Positions 26,804-35,821 of a stretch of DNA of 64,000 bases are shown here, one piece after another. This DNA comes from an uncultured Eubacterium sp. (GTDB lineage: Bacteria > Bacillota > Clostridia > Lachnospirales > Lachnospiraceae): the NCBI GenBank assembly GCA_900545725.1, contig URAI01000002.1, forward strand, positions 57,935-121,934, written 5' to 3'. The notes beneath the pieces were generated by a model. That model ran no database searches. It saw only the letters and a program-made list of their open reading frames with translations, and was not told the DNA's origin. The first letter of the stretch is position 1, and the number at the start of each line of letters is the position of its first letter. A program made the translations under genes and the position numbers.

Positions 26804-27985
26804 ATGGAAAAAAGATTATTTACATCAGAATCGGTAACAGAAGGACATCCTGACAAAATATGTGATCAGGTATCAGATGCAGTTCTTGATGCATTATATG
26901 CACAGGATCCATATTCAAGAGTTGCCTGTGAGACACTTACTAATACGGGCTTTGTAATGGTTATGGGAGAGATTACAACTAAGGCAAATGTCGATATTGC
27001 ACAGATTGTAAGAGATACAGTAGTAGAGATTGGTTATGACAGCTCAGAAAAGGGATTTGATGGTAATACATGTGCTGTTATGGTTGCACTTGACAAGCAG
27101 TCAGCAGATATTGCGATGGGAGTTGATAAGGCTCTTGAAGCTAAGACAGGCGAATATGAAAATCCTGATGATATCGGTGCAGGAGATCAGGGTATGATGT
27201 TTGGTTATGCGACTAACGAAACAGAAGAATATATGCCATATTCAGCAGCACTTGCACAGAAGCTTGCAAGACAGCTTACAAAGGTAAGAAAAGATGGAAC
27301 TCTTGCATATTTAAGACCGGATGGAAAGACTCAGGTAACAGTTGAATATGATGAGAATAATAAACCTGTAAGGCTTGATGCAATCGTTGTATCCACACAG
27401 CATGCACCAGAGGTATCACAGGAGCAGATTCATGAAGATATCAGGAAATATGTAATAGATGCTGTTGTAGATCCTGCAATGGTAGATGCAGATACTAAGA
27501 TATTTATTAATCCTACAGGACGTTTTGTTATTGGCGGACCTAATGGAGACAGCGGTCTTACAGGACGTAAGATTATAGTTGATACTTACGGTGGTGTTGC
27601 AAGACATGGCGGTGGAGCTTTCTCTGGTAAGGACTGTACTAAGGTTGACCGTTCAGCAGCATATGCAGCACGTTATGTGGCTAAGAATATTGTTGCAGCA
27701 GGACTTGCTGACAGATGTGAAATCCAGCTTTCATACGCTATCGGTGTGGCACATCCTACATCTATCATGGTTGAAACATTTGGAACTGGCAGGCTTTCAG
27801 AAGAAAAGTTTGTTGAGCTTATAAGAGAAAACTTTGATTTAAGACCGGCAGGTATTATTAAGATGCTCGACCTTAGACGTCCGATTTACAAGCAGACAGC
27901 AGCATACGGACACTTTGGACGTACAGATCTTGATCTTCCATGGGAAAAGACAGATAAGGCAGAGATACTTAAGAAGTATTTATAA
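26804..27985 (+). CDS. metK: S-adenosylmethionine synthetase
   Basis: 393 residues, full length. Makes SAM from methionine and ATP. Signatures: [20 protein letters not shown] (ATP/Mg), [12 protein letters not shown] (the GAGDQG hexapeptide) and [19 protein letters not shown] (P-loop-like phosphate motif). Controlled by the S-box riboswitch. SD GGAGG 10 nt before ATG. Single-gene unit with its own terminator. Confidence 0.97.
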   Translation: MEKRLFTSESVTEGHPDKICDQVSDAVLDALYAQDPYSRVACETLTNTGFVMVMGEITTKANVDIAQIVRDTVVEIGYDSSEKGFDGNTCAVMVALDKQSADIAMGVDKALEAKTGEYENPDDIGAGDQGMMFGYATNETEEYMPYSAALAQKLARQLTKVRKDGTLAYLRPDGKTQVTVEYDENNKPVRLDAIVVSTQHAPEVSQEQIHEDIRKYVIDAVVDPAMVDADTKIFINPTGRFVIGGPNGDSGLTGRKIIVDTYGGVARHGGGAFSGKDCTKVDRSAAYAARYVAKNIVAAGLADRCEIQLSYAIGVAHPTSIMVETFGTGRLSEEKFVELIRENFDLRPAGIIKMLDLRRPIYKQTAAYGHFGRTDLDLPWEKTDKAEILKKYL

Positions 27986-28053
27986 TTTTGTTATAAGTTT
28001 TGTTATAACTCCTTATATGGATAATCATAAAAATTTATATTATATTTAAAGAG

Positions 28054-28118
28054 CAATCAGCTACAATTACGGTGGGATATACATTGATATGTACAAGCCG
28101 GCAATTGTAGCTGATTGT
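28054..28118 (+). terminator. Terminator after metK
   Basis: GCAATCAGCTACAATT and AATTGTAGCTGATTGT pair over 14-15 bp with a ~35-nt loop; TCTGTT follows, a weak T-tract. Confidence 0.7.
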
Positions 28119-28317
28119 CTGTTAATCCATATATTGAAGCCTGAGAAGCATATTCTTCTCTAGGGCAATATTGTCATAGCCGGGGTTAAGTTCCTGACTG
28201 GGATATACGATGTGTGGGGATTGCAGAGCCGATGTTATGAAAAGGTCAGCGGAGTGGGTAAAAAATAAGTAAAATATTATAAAAAGTTTAATTTAGGTCT
28301 TTTAAAATTAATTTAAT
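28119..28317 (+). other. 200-nt non-coding stretch, possible structured RNA
   Basis: Unusually G-rich for this genome. Contains a perfect GAGAAG/CTTCTC hairpin (~28142-28159) and a long-range GCAAT/ATTGC pairing. I could not fit it to a riboswitch, 6S, SRP or tmRNA pattern, and no promoter is obvious. Confidence 0.25.
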
Positions 28318-28346
28318 TTGTATATAATGATATGTAACCGTATAAT
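28318..28346 (+). promoter_or_regulatory. Promoter for the mbl-flagellar block
   Basis: TTGTAT, 17-nt spacer, TATAAT (28341-28346). A second TATAAT lies at 28323. Leader of ~160 nt to the start codon. Confidence 0.55.
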
Positions 28347-28512
28347 GCATTACTGGGATTAGACGGAGGACAATTATTAAATATGAATAATGGATAATCA
28401 ATAAGCATGAAAGTTATAATTATGTTGCTATAAAAGAGAATATGTATTTTCATTGTTACATTATAATTATGAACCGGATATTATCTGTTATATGAATAGA
28501 AAGGGGTATATC

Positions 28513-29505
28513 ATGTTATCTACTGATATAGGAATTGATTTAGGAACTGCAAGTATTCTTGTTTATATAAAGGGAAAGGGCGTTGTACTTAAGGAGCCTT
28601 CAGTTGTTGCATTTGACAGAGATACTAACAAGATTAAGGCTATTGGTGAAGAAGCACGTCTTATGCTTGGTAGAACACCTGGTAACATCGTGGCTGTAAG
28701 ACCGTTAAGACAGGGCGTAATCTCTGACTATACGGTAACAGAGAAGATGCTTAAGTATTTTATCCAGAAAGCTATAGGCAAGAGAACATTCAAGAAGCCT
28801 AGAATCAGTGTATGTGTTCCATCAGGAGTTACAGAGGTTGAGAAGAAGGCAGTTGAAGATGCAACTATGCAGGCAGGTGCAAGAGAGGTTGCTATTATTG
28901 AAGAGCCAATTGCAGCGGCAATCGGTGCCGGAATTGATATATCAAGACCATGCGGTAACATGATAGTTGATATCGGTGGTGGAACTACAGATATTGCGGT
29001 TATATCTCTTGGAGGTACAGTTGTAAGTACTTCTATTAAGATTGCCGGTGATGACTTTGATGAAGCTATTGTAAGATACATGAGAAAAAAGCACAATCTT
29101 CTGATTGGTGAAAGAACAGCCGAAGAGATTAAGATACAGGTAGGTTCAGCATATCCAAGAGCTGAGGTTGCCACTATGAACGTAAGAGGACGTAATCTTG
29201 TAACAGGTCTTCCAAAGACAGTTGAAGTTACATCAGAAGAGACAGGAGAGGCACTTAAGGAAGCAACTTCACAGATTGTTGAGGCTGTACACAGCGTGCT
29301 TGAAAAGACACCACCTGAACTTGCATCTGATATTGCAGACAGAGGCATCGTACTTACAGGTGGCGGAAGTTTGTTACAGGGACTTGAGGATTTGATTGAA
29401 TCTAAGACAGGAATTAATACAATGACAGCTGAAGATCCGATGACAGCCGTAGCCATTGGTACAGGTAAGTTTATTGAATTTCTTGCAGGTTACAGAGAAG
29501 ACTAA
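28513..29505 (+). CDS. mbl: MreB-family cell-shape actin (Mbl type)
   Basis: 330 residues from the ATG at 28513, which has AAGGGG 6 nt upstream. Actin-fold ATPase: phosphate-1 DIGIDLGTASILVY, connect/phosphate-2 NMIVDIGGGTTDIAVISLGG and adenosine GIVLTGGGSLLQGL. It polymerises under the membrane to guide lateral wall synthesis. Mbl rather than MreB is inferred from synteny with flhO/flhP homologues downstream and the absence of mreC/mreD. Confidence 0.9.
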   Translation: MLSTDIGIDLGTASILVYIKGKGVVLKEPSVVAFDRDTNKIKAIGEEARLMLGRTPGNIVAVRPLRQGVISDYTVTEKMLKYFIQKAIGKRTFKKPRISVCVPSGVTEVEKKAVEDATMQAGAREVAIIEEPIAAAIGAGIDISRPCGNMIVDIGGGTTDIAVISLGGTVVSTSIKIAGDDFDEAIVRYMRKKHNLLIGERTAEEIKIQVGSAYPRAEVATMNVRGRNLVTGLPKTVEVTSEETGEALKEATSQIVEAVHSVLEKTPPELASDIADRGIVLTGGGSLLQGLEDLIESKTGINTMTAEDPMTAVAIGTGKFIEFLAGYRED

Positions 29506-29518
29506 TTAAGGAGAATAT

Positions 29519-30289
29519 ATGGTAAAGGGGTTATATACAACTTATACCGGTCTTGTAAACAGTCAGCACAGAATGGATATAGTATCTAACAATCTTGCTA
29601 ACTCTACTACCACCGGTTATAAGAAAGAGGGCTGTACAACACAGTCGTTTGACAGTGTATATGGTATTAAGGTTAAGGATCTGACAGTGGGTCATCTTAA
29701 CCAGAATATTGGAGAATTGTCACTTGGCGCTAAGATTGGTGAGACTTATACTGACTGGGAGCAGGGGTCATTTAAGAATACCGGCTCACAGTATGATTTT
29801 GCCATTGCAGGGGACGGATTCTTTTCAATATCATTTACTAATAAGAATGGTGAAGAATCTACTATGTATACAAGAGATGGTAATTTTCAGATTAATGCAG
29901 ATGGATATCTTGTTACAAAGGATGGGGATTATGTACTGGGTGAGAGTGGCCCGATACAGCTTCCTACAGATATTAATTCGTTATCAGTACAGCCGACAGG
30001 TGAGATATATGCTGACGGACAGTACATAGATACATTTGCAATTACTGATTTTGAGGATTATAATTACCTTGAAAAGTATGGTGAGAATCTTTACAGAACA
30101 GTAGATGGGGCGGCTGAGAAAGATTCTACAGCTACTGTTAATCAGGGATATCTTGAAGCATCCAATATTAATGTTGTATCAGAGATGGTAGAGATGATTA
30201 ATATCGCAAGGGAATTTGAAAGTAACCAGAAGGTTATGAATACAATTGACGAGATGTTAGGTAAGATGGTTCCAATGTCAGAATTATAA
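29519..30289 (+). CDS. flgF: Flagellar rod/hook-basal body protein FlgF (FlhO-like)
   Basis: 256 residues. N-terminal flagellar rod signature GLYTTYTGLVNSQHRMDIVSNNLANSTTTGYKKE and C-terminal YLEASNINVVSEMVEMINIAREFESNQKVM (FlgBCFG end) flank a variable middle with the FAIAGDGFFSI strand. Exported axial protein of the proximal rod. 13 nt after mbl, SD AAGGAG; same operon. Confidence 0.88.
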   Translation: MVKGLYTTYTGLVNSQHRMDIVSNNLANSTTTGYKKEGCTTQSFDSVYGIKVKDLTVGHLNQNIGELSLGAKIGETYTDWEQGSFKNTGSQYDFAIAGDGFFSISFTNKNGEESTMYTRDGNFQINADGYLVTKDGDYVLGESGPIQLPTDINSLSVQPTGEIYADGQYIDTFAITDFEDYNYLEKYGENLYRTVDGAAEKDSTATVNQGYLEASNINVVSEMVEMINIAREFESNQKVMNTIDEMLGKMVPMSEL

Positions 30290-30318
30290 TTATTACGATA
30301 ACGGAAGTGAGGACGAGT

Positions 30319-31152
30319 ATGGTAAGGTCATTATATACAGCAGCCACAGGAATGATGGCACAGCAGACTAATGTTGATACAATTGCAAATAATCTGTCTA
30401 ATGTTAATACAGTGGGTTACAAGGAAGAGGTTACATCTTTTAAGTCACTGCTTTATCAGAATTTACAGACACGTACAACATCTGCTAATGGCGAAGAAAA
30501 GCCTGTATCAGCACAGGTTGGTCTTGGTTCAAGAGTATCAGCAATAACATCACAGTATACACAGGGAGCGCTTAATGCATCTGACAGCAATACTGATTTT
30601 GCAATTTCAGGTAATGGTTTCTTTGGCGTAGAGAATCCTAATCCGGCAGAGGATGGTTCAGATGATACTTTGTATACAAGGAATGGTAACTTTTATTTTG
30701 CAGTAAGTACAGAAGGGGTAATGTTATCAACGGCAGACGGATATGCGGTATTAAGTTCAGATGGACAGCCTATAGTATTCGACGCAGCATATGATCCGTC
30801 TAAGCTTACCATTGATTCATCAGGTAACATTTTATATCCTGATGATACTAACAATCCACAGCTTACAGGTGTTAAGATTGGTTTGTTTCAGTTTACTAAT
30901 CCATCAGGTCTTGATAAGACGGGTGATTCGTACCTTACAGCTACAGATGCATCAGGTATCGCATTGAATGAGGATATAGATGATGTTGGAAAGAAGAGTG
31001 TTCTTAAGCAGAATTATCTTGAAGCATCTAATGTTAATGTCGCTACAGAGATGGTTAATCTTATTACAGCGCAGAGAGCTTATGAATTATGCTCAAAGGC
31101 TATAACAACATCAGATACAATGATGGAGCAGGCCAATAATCTTAAGAGATAA
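30319..31152 (+). CDS. flgG: Flagellar distal rod protein FlgG (FlhP-like)
   Basis: 277 residues from the ATG at 30319, chosen because GGAAGTGAGG lies just upstream. Same rod architecture: SLYTAATGMMAQQTNVDTIANNLSNVNTVGYKEE at the start, FAISGNGFFGV in the middle, YLEASNVNVATEMVNLITAQRAYELCSKAI at the end. Paralogue of the preceding gene; the C-terminal TAQRAYE motif is closest to FlgG. Confidence 0.9.
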   Translation: MVRSLYTAATGMMAQQTNVDTIANNLSNVNTVGYKEEVTSFKSLLYQNLQTRTTSANGEEKPVSAQVGLGSRVSAITSQYTQGALNASDSNTDFAISGNGFFGVENPNPAEDGSDDTLYTRNGNFYFAVSTEGVMLSTADGYAVLSSDGQPIVFDAAYDPSKLTIDSSGNILYPDDTNNPQLTGVKIGLFQFTNPSGLDKTGDSYLTATDASGIALNEDIDDVGKKSVLKQNYLEASNVNVATEMVNLITAQRAYELCSKAITTSDTMMEQANNLKR

Positions 31153-31215
31153 TTATATCCGGAAGAAGTATTTATAACGAGACGGAATAATTTTACCAGA
31201 TTGGAGTGTGCGATA

Positions 31216-31668
31216 ATGAGCGATATTATAAGTAATAATCTTAGCGGACTTAATTCTTTATATACAGACAGTACAACATACAGTTCAAAGACAAGCTCTT
31301 TGGAGAATACTCTTAATAATTCAGACCTTTCAACAGCAGATTCGGATAAGCTTATGAGTGTATGTAAGGATTTTGAAGAATATTTTGTTGAACAGATGGT
31401 TAAGTCTATGGTTAAGATGGCAAGCGTTGATGGAAGTTCGGATGCAGATGATTATTCATCACTTTTTGGATTATCATCAGATTCAGATGATTCATATCTG
31501 AGTTCTATGAGCAGCTATTATGGAAGCCAGATGGTAACTAAGCTTACGGAGAGTTTATGTGATGATACTAATGGCAATGGCATAGGTCTTGCAAAGACAT
31601 TATATGAACAGATGAAGCGTAATTACAATATTCAGGATACCGATGATAAGTCATCTTCTGTAAAATAA
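31216..31668 (+). CDS. FlgJ-type rod-binding protein (N-terminal domain only)
   Basis: 150 residues from ATG 31216 (GGAG 9 nt upstream). The DKLMSVCKDFEEYFVEQMVKSMVKM ... GSQMVTKLTESLCDDTNGNGIGLAKTLYEQMKRN pattern is the Rod-binding domain of FlgJ. No glucosaminidase domain follows, as usual in Gram-positive bacteria. It presumably caps or guides rod assembly. Rich in Ser/Asp. Follows flgG by 63 nt. Confidence 0.83.
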   Translation: MSDIISNNLSGLNSLYTDSTTYSSKTSSLENTLNNSDLSTADSDKLMSVCKDFEEYFVEQMVKSMVKMASVDGSSDADDYSSLFGLSSDSDDSYLSSMSSYYGSQMVTKLTESLCDDTNGNGIGLAKTLYEQMKRNYNIQDTDDKSSSVK

Positions 31669-31681
31669 CTAAAGGAGCAGA

Positions 31682-33943
31682 TTGTTGGATTACAGGAATG
31701 TTAATTATGTAGAGGGCTTTGTTGAGAATATTGTATTCAGGAATGAAGATAATGGATATACAGTATTTGATATAAAATATAAAGGTGAACATGTTACCTG
31801 CGTTGGTTCTATAAGCTACATCAACGCAGGTGAATTTATAACTGCAAATGGCGAATTTGTTCAGCATGCCATATACGATATGCAGTTTTCTATTAAATCA
31901 TATGAATTTAAGACGCCTGACGATGAGAAGTCAGTAAGGCGTTATCTTAGTTCCGGTGCTATCAAGGGCATCGGAGAAAAAATGGCTGAGAGAATAGTCA
32001 ATACCTTTAAGGAGGATACATTCCGGATTATGGAGGAAGAACCGGAACGACTCGCAGAGATTAAAGGCATAAGCATGACTAAAGCAATGGATATTGCCGC
32101 CCAGCTTGTCGATAAGCGTGATATGCGTAAAGCTATGATATTTTTACAGGATTATGGCATTAACATGAATCTCGCTAATAAGATTTATTCCCATTATGGA
32201 CAGAATATATATACAATTATTAAGCAGAATCCATATAAACTGGCAGACGATATAGATGGCATAGGATTTAAGATAGCAGATGATATTGCTGTAAAAGTAG
32301 GAATAAGAGTTGATTCTGACTTTAGAATTAAGAGTGGAATATTTTATATATTACAGCAGGCTTCAATGCAGGGACATATATATCTTCCAATGGAGGAATT
32401 AGAGTTGGGGGTTAAAGGTCTGCTTCTTATAGATATACCTGATATTGAGAAATTTATAATGGATCTGGTAATAGATAAACGTTTAGTTGTAAAGATTACA
32501 CCTGATGGCACTAAGAATGTATATGCTGCCATATATTATTATATGGAGCTTTCAGTTGCGAAGAGATTAACTGATCTTGAGGTGCATACGGCCGAGAACG
32601 AAGAATATTTTGAAAAAAGAATTGCTGAAATAGAAAAAAATACGAAAATAGAGCTTGACGATATTCAGAAAACCGCTGTAAAGACAGCGGTTGAAAATGG
32701 ACTGATGGTAATAACAGGTGGACCGGGAACGGGAAAGACGACGACAATTAATACAATTATTAAGTATTTTGAGCTGGAAGGCTATGAGATACGTCTTGCT
32801 GCACCGACGGGAAGAGCAGCCAAGAGAATGACAGAAACGAGCGGGTATGAGGCCCAGACAATTCACAGGATGCTTGAAATATCGGGTGGAATATCAGATG
32901 ATAACAGTGACAGAGCCTCGCAGGGAATGCGTTTTGAAAGAGATGAAAGTAATCCGCTCGAGACGGATGTGATAATTGTGGATGAGATGTCGATGGTGGA
33001 CATTAATATTATGAATTCTCTTCTTAAGGCGGTTGCAATAGGAACCAAGCTTATTCTTGTAGGAGATGTGGATCAGCTTCCAAGCGTGGGACCGGGAAAT
33101 GTGCTTAAGGATATAATTAATTCGGGCTGCATACCGGTTGTCAAGCTTGAAAAGATATTCAGGCAGGCAGCAGAAAGTGAGATTGTAATTAATGCACATA
33201 AGATTAATAAGGGTGAACATGTTGTACTTAATAAATATAGCAGGGATTTTCTGTTTGTAAGAAGAGACAGTGCTGATGCGATAATAGCTGCAATGTGTAC
33301 GCTTATCAAATCAAAGCTTCCGGGATATGTTAATGCGGATATTAATGATATACAGATTCTTACACCGAGCAGGAAATCAGCAGTGGGAGTTGAAAGACTT
33401 AACCGTATAATGCAGGATTTTCTCAATCCGGCAGAAGTTACCAAGATGGAAAAGACATTTGGTGATGTGACATTCAGAGAGGGCGATAAGGTTATGCAGA
33501 TAAAGAATAACTACCAGATGGAATGGGAGAAGAAGAGCAGATATGGCATAACCTATGAGAGTGGTACTGGAATTTATAATGGTGATACAGGTGTGATTGA
33601 GGAGATTAACACATTTGCAGAAAGAATAATTGTAAAATTCGAGGATGAAAAATATGTATCATATGAATTTAAGCAGCTTGATGAATTAGAACTTGCATAT
33701 GCCATTACAATCCATAAATCACAGGGAAGTGAGTATCCAGCGGTTATAATACCGATGTTTACAGGACCTAGAATGCTTATGACAAAAAATCTTTTGTATA
33801 CGGCTGTAACGAGAGCAAAGAAATGTGTGTGCATGGTTGGAGTGGAAGATTATTTTCACCAGATGGCATCAAATGAATCCGAACAGAAAAGGTATTCATC
33901 ACTTGATGAAAGAATAAGACAGATAAGAGCAGAAAATATATAG
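31682..33943 (+). CDS. recD2: ATP-dependent RecD2-like DNA helicase
   Basis: 753 residues, SF1B 5'-3' helicase. N-terminal OB-like and helix-hairpin-helix region (SSGAIKGIGEKMAERIV ... EIKGISMTKAMDIA), Walker A GGPGTGKTTT, Walker B DVIIVDEMSMVD, motif III LILVGDVDQLPSVGPG, and motifs V/VI AYAITIHKSQGSEYPAVI and YTAVTRAKKCV. Long N-terminus and absence of RecB/RecC partners define RecD2. TTG start at 31682 (or TTG 31685) after AAAGGAG. Only 13 nt from the FlgJ-like gene, so cotranscribed with flagellar genes. Confidence 0.94.
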   Translation: MLDYRNVNYVEGFVENIVFRNEDNGYTVFDIKYKGEHVTCVGSISYINAGEFITANGEFVQHAIYDMQFSIKSYEFKTPDDEKSVRRYLSSGAIKGIGEKMAERIVNTFKEDTFRIMEEEPERLAEIKGISMTKAMDIAAQLVDKRDMRKAMIFLQDYGINMNLANKIYSHYGQNIYTIIKQNPYKLADDIDGIGFKIADDIAVKVGIRVDSDFRIKSGIFYILQQASMQGHIYLPMEELELGVKGLLLIDIPDIEKFIMDLVIDKRLVVKITPDGTKNVYAAIYYYMELSVAKRLTDLEVHTAENEEYFEKRIAEIEKNTKIELDDIQKTAVKTAVENGLMVITGGPGTGKTTTINTIIKYFELEGYEIRLAAPTGRAAKRMTETSGYEAQTIHRMLEISGGISDDNSDRASQGMRFERDESNPLETDVIIVDEMSMVDINIMNSLLKAVAIGTKLILVGDVDQLPSVGPGNVLKDIINSGCIPVVKLEKIFRQAAESEIVINAHKINKGEHVVLNKYSRDFLFVRRDSADAIIAAMCTLIKSKLPGYVNADINDIQILTPSRKSAVGVERLNRIMQDFLNPAEVTKMEKTFGDVTFREGDKVMQIKNNYQMEWEKKSRYGITYESGTGIYNGDTGVIEEINTFAERIIVKFEDEKYVSYEFKQLDELELAYAITIHKSQGSEYPAVIIPMFTGPRMLMTKNLLYTAVTRAKKCVCMVGVEDYFHQMASNESEQKRYSSLDERIRQIRAENI

Positions 33944-34108
33944 ATTAGTGATTCGGCTTTTTGTTTCATGGCAGAACAGAAAGATTCTTATAGCAGAATA
34001 AAACCGGCTGGACGGAATTTTTTAGAAGCTTTGCGGCTGGGTTTTAGAAAATGGAGATTAATGTAAAGAATAATATAAAATTATTATTTCTGGACTTTGA
34101 TTATTTTA

Positions 34109-34906
34109 ATGGGAGGGGATTATATAGCAGAAAGTATTGATAAATATAATATATATAAGGGACATGATATAAAAAAACTTACTGCCAGAATAGGTAATAT
34201 AATTATTGACGGAATATATCCTCCGTCATGTCCTGTCTGTGCAAAGCCATTAGGATATGAACATGGCAAAAGACAAAAGATACATGGTACGTGCAGACAA
34301 CAGTTAAAGTACATAGGCAGAAACGTATGTCTTAAGTGCGGCAAGGAAATTAATGATGAAAATATAGAATTTTGTTATGACTGTATGAAAAGGAGTCATA
34401 TATATAATCAGGGTGTGGCTGTATACAGGTATACAGATGGAATCAAGCAGTCTATATACCGTTACAAATATAAGAATAAAAGAGAGTATGCTGTATTTTA
34501 TGGGGAAGAGATGTATACAAGATGTAAAGCAACCATAGATATATGGAAACCACAGATTATTATTCCGGTACCACTTCATAGTTCAAAATATAGAAAAAGA
34601 GGTTTTAATCAGGCGGAGCTTATGGCAAAAAACCTGTCAGAATATTCAGATATACCATATGATGCAAATATTCTGACAAGATGTAGGAAAACTATACCGA
34701 TGAAACAGCTTAATGACAAAGAAAGATTAAAAAATCTGAAAAATGCTTTTATAATTGATGAAAATATAGTAAAATATGAAAGAGTATTAGTTGTTGATGA
34801 TATATATACAACAGGTTCTACTATTGATGAATGTGCAAGAGTTCTAAAAGACAGGGGAGTAGAAAGGGTATATTTTATATGTTTATGTATAGGTCATGGC
34901 TTTTAA
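34109..34906 (+). CDS. ComF family phosphoribosyltransferase-like protein
   Basis: About 265 residues. Four-Cys zinc region (CPVCAKPLG ... CLKCGKEI ... CYDCM) then a PRTase-fold domain with IIIPVPLHSSKYRKRGFNQAELMAKNLS and PRPP loop VLVVDDIYTTGSTIDECARVL. ComFC homologues support DNA uptake. The start is unclear: ATG at 34109 has no good SD, while a strong GGGAGGGG sits just inside the frame with no ATG/GTG/TTG at the right distance after it. Precedes the YvyF-like gene, as in B. subtilis. Confidence 0.88.
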   Translation: MGGDYIAESIDKYNIYKGHDIKKLTARIGNIIIDGIYPPSCPVCAKPLGYEHGKRQKIHGTCRQQLKYIGRNVCLKCGKEINDENIEFCYDCMKRSHIYNQGVAVYRYTDGIKQSIYRYKYKNKREYAVFYGEEMYTRCKATIDIWKPQIIIPVPLHSSKYRKRGFNQAELMAKNLSEYSDIPYDANILTRCRKTIPMKQLNDKERLKNLKNAFIIDENIVKYERVLVVDDIYTTGSTIDECARVLKDRGVERVYFICLCIGHGF

Positions 34907-34954
34907 TATATCAGATACATTCATTTATAAGAGAAAGAGAAAGGGTGTGCGGTT

Positions 34955-35368
34955 ATGGATGTTAGAAATTGCAGAATGTGTGGAAAGTTATATAATTATA
35001 TAGGTGGTGCTTATAGGGGCTTATGTCCTAATTGTATTAAGGTTATGGAAGATAAGTTCATAGAAGTTAAAGAATTTATTAATGATAATGGTACAGCAAC
35101 GATGTCTGAGATATCAGAGGCATGTGATGTAAGTGTTAAACAGATAGAAAAGTGGGTAAGAGAAGAAAGACTTTGCTTTTCGGATGATTCACCAATAGGA
35201 CTTGCCTGTGAGAAGTGCGGAGCTATGATAAAGTCAGGAAGATTCTGTGACAAGTGCAAGAGTACAATGACAAATGAACTTAGTAATGCATATAGCAGAC
35301 CTAAGGCAGTAATGCCACAGCCGAAGGTTTCAAAAGACAAGGGAAAGATGAGGTTCCTTGATAATTAA
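34955..35368 (+). CDS. Flagellar operon protein, YvyF/TIGR03826-like
   Basis: 137 residues. N-terminal CRMCGKLYNYIGG(x)LCPNC zinc knuckle, central HTH-like EISEACDVSVKQIEKWVREERL, second zinc pair CEKCGAMIKSGRFCDKC, basic tail. This matches the YvyF family linked to flagellar regulation and found between comFC and flgM. No flgM is visible next here. SD AAAGGGTG. Confidence 0.85.
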   Translation: MDVRNCRMCGKLYNYIGGAYRGLCPNCIKVMEDKFIEVKEFINDNGTATMSEISEACDVSVKQIEKWVREERLCFSDDSPIGLACEKCGAMIKSGRFCDKCKSTMTNELSNAYSRPKAVMPQPKVSKDKGKMRFLDN

Positions 35369-35369
35369 T

Positions 35370-35741
35370 ATGGAAAAAGTCATTTTATTTAATATGGATA
35401 ATGATAATATCAGGAGTATATATAATATATGCTCTAAGATGAGAATAGGCGTAATAGTAGCAGATAGTGAACAGAATGTCAGCATGGTTGAGGATATAAT
35501 GAAGCTGCCATTATATAAAGGCGGTACTGTCAACAGGAAAGGGCTGGCAAGTCCCACTACAGAAGAATCATTGCTTCTTATGTGTGGACTTACGGATAAG
35601 CATATGGACAGACTCCTTGCATCGTTAAGAAATTCACATATACAGCCTGATTATAAGGCGGTGCTTACTCCATCTAATAAGAAGTGGACAGTTACTAAGC
35701 TGCTTGCACATATGGCATTTGAAAAGAATAGTTATAATTAA
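35370..35741 (+). CDS. DUF3783-like protein
   Basis: 123 residues. First half resembles a short receiver-like alpha/beta unit (KVILFNMDNDNIRSIYNICSKMRIGVIVAD), second half is the DUF3783 pattern (ESLLLMCGLTDKHMDRLLASLR ... YKAVLTPSNKKWTVTKLLAHMAFE). Function unknown. Starts 1 nt after the previous stop codon, so translation is coupled to the YvyF-like gene. Confidence 0.75.
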   Translation: MEKVILFNMDNDNIRSIYNICSKMRIGVIVADSEQNVSMVEDIMKLPLYKGGTVNRKGLASPTTEESLLLMCGLTDKHMDRLLASLRNSHIQPDYKAVLTPSNKKWTVTKLLAHMAFEKNSYN

Positions 35742-35777
35742 ATAATAATGATTATATGATATTAAAATTAATATTAC

Positions 35778-35821
35778 AGAGGCAGGTTTATTTGGTACAT
35801 ACGAATATTCCTGCCTCTTTT
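35778..35821. terminator. Bidirectional terminator between convergent genes
   Basis: AGAGGCAGG pairs with CCTGCCTCT and is followed by TTTT on the plus strand. The stem starts 2 nt from the stop codon of the minus-strand MerR fusion. Confidence 0.85.

Noticed and set aside
28119..28317. 6S RNA, SRP RNA, tmRNA or TPP/c-di-AMP riboswitch
   Set aside because: None of the conserved cores of these families could be matched; only a CTGAGA-like word and simple hairpins are present.
28728..29456. 242-codon reverse-strand ORF
   Set aside because: Mirror of mbl; composition typical of antisense reading.
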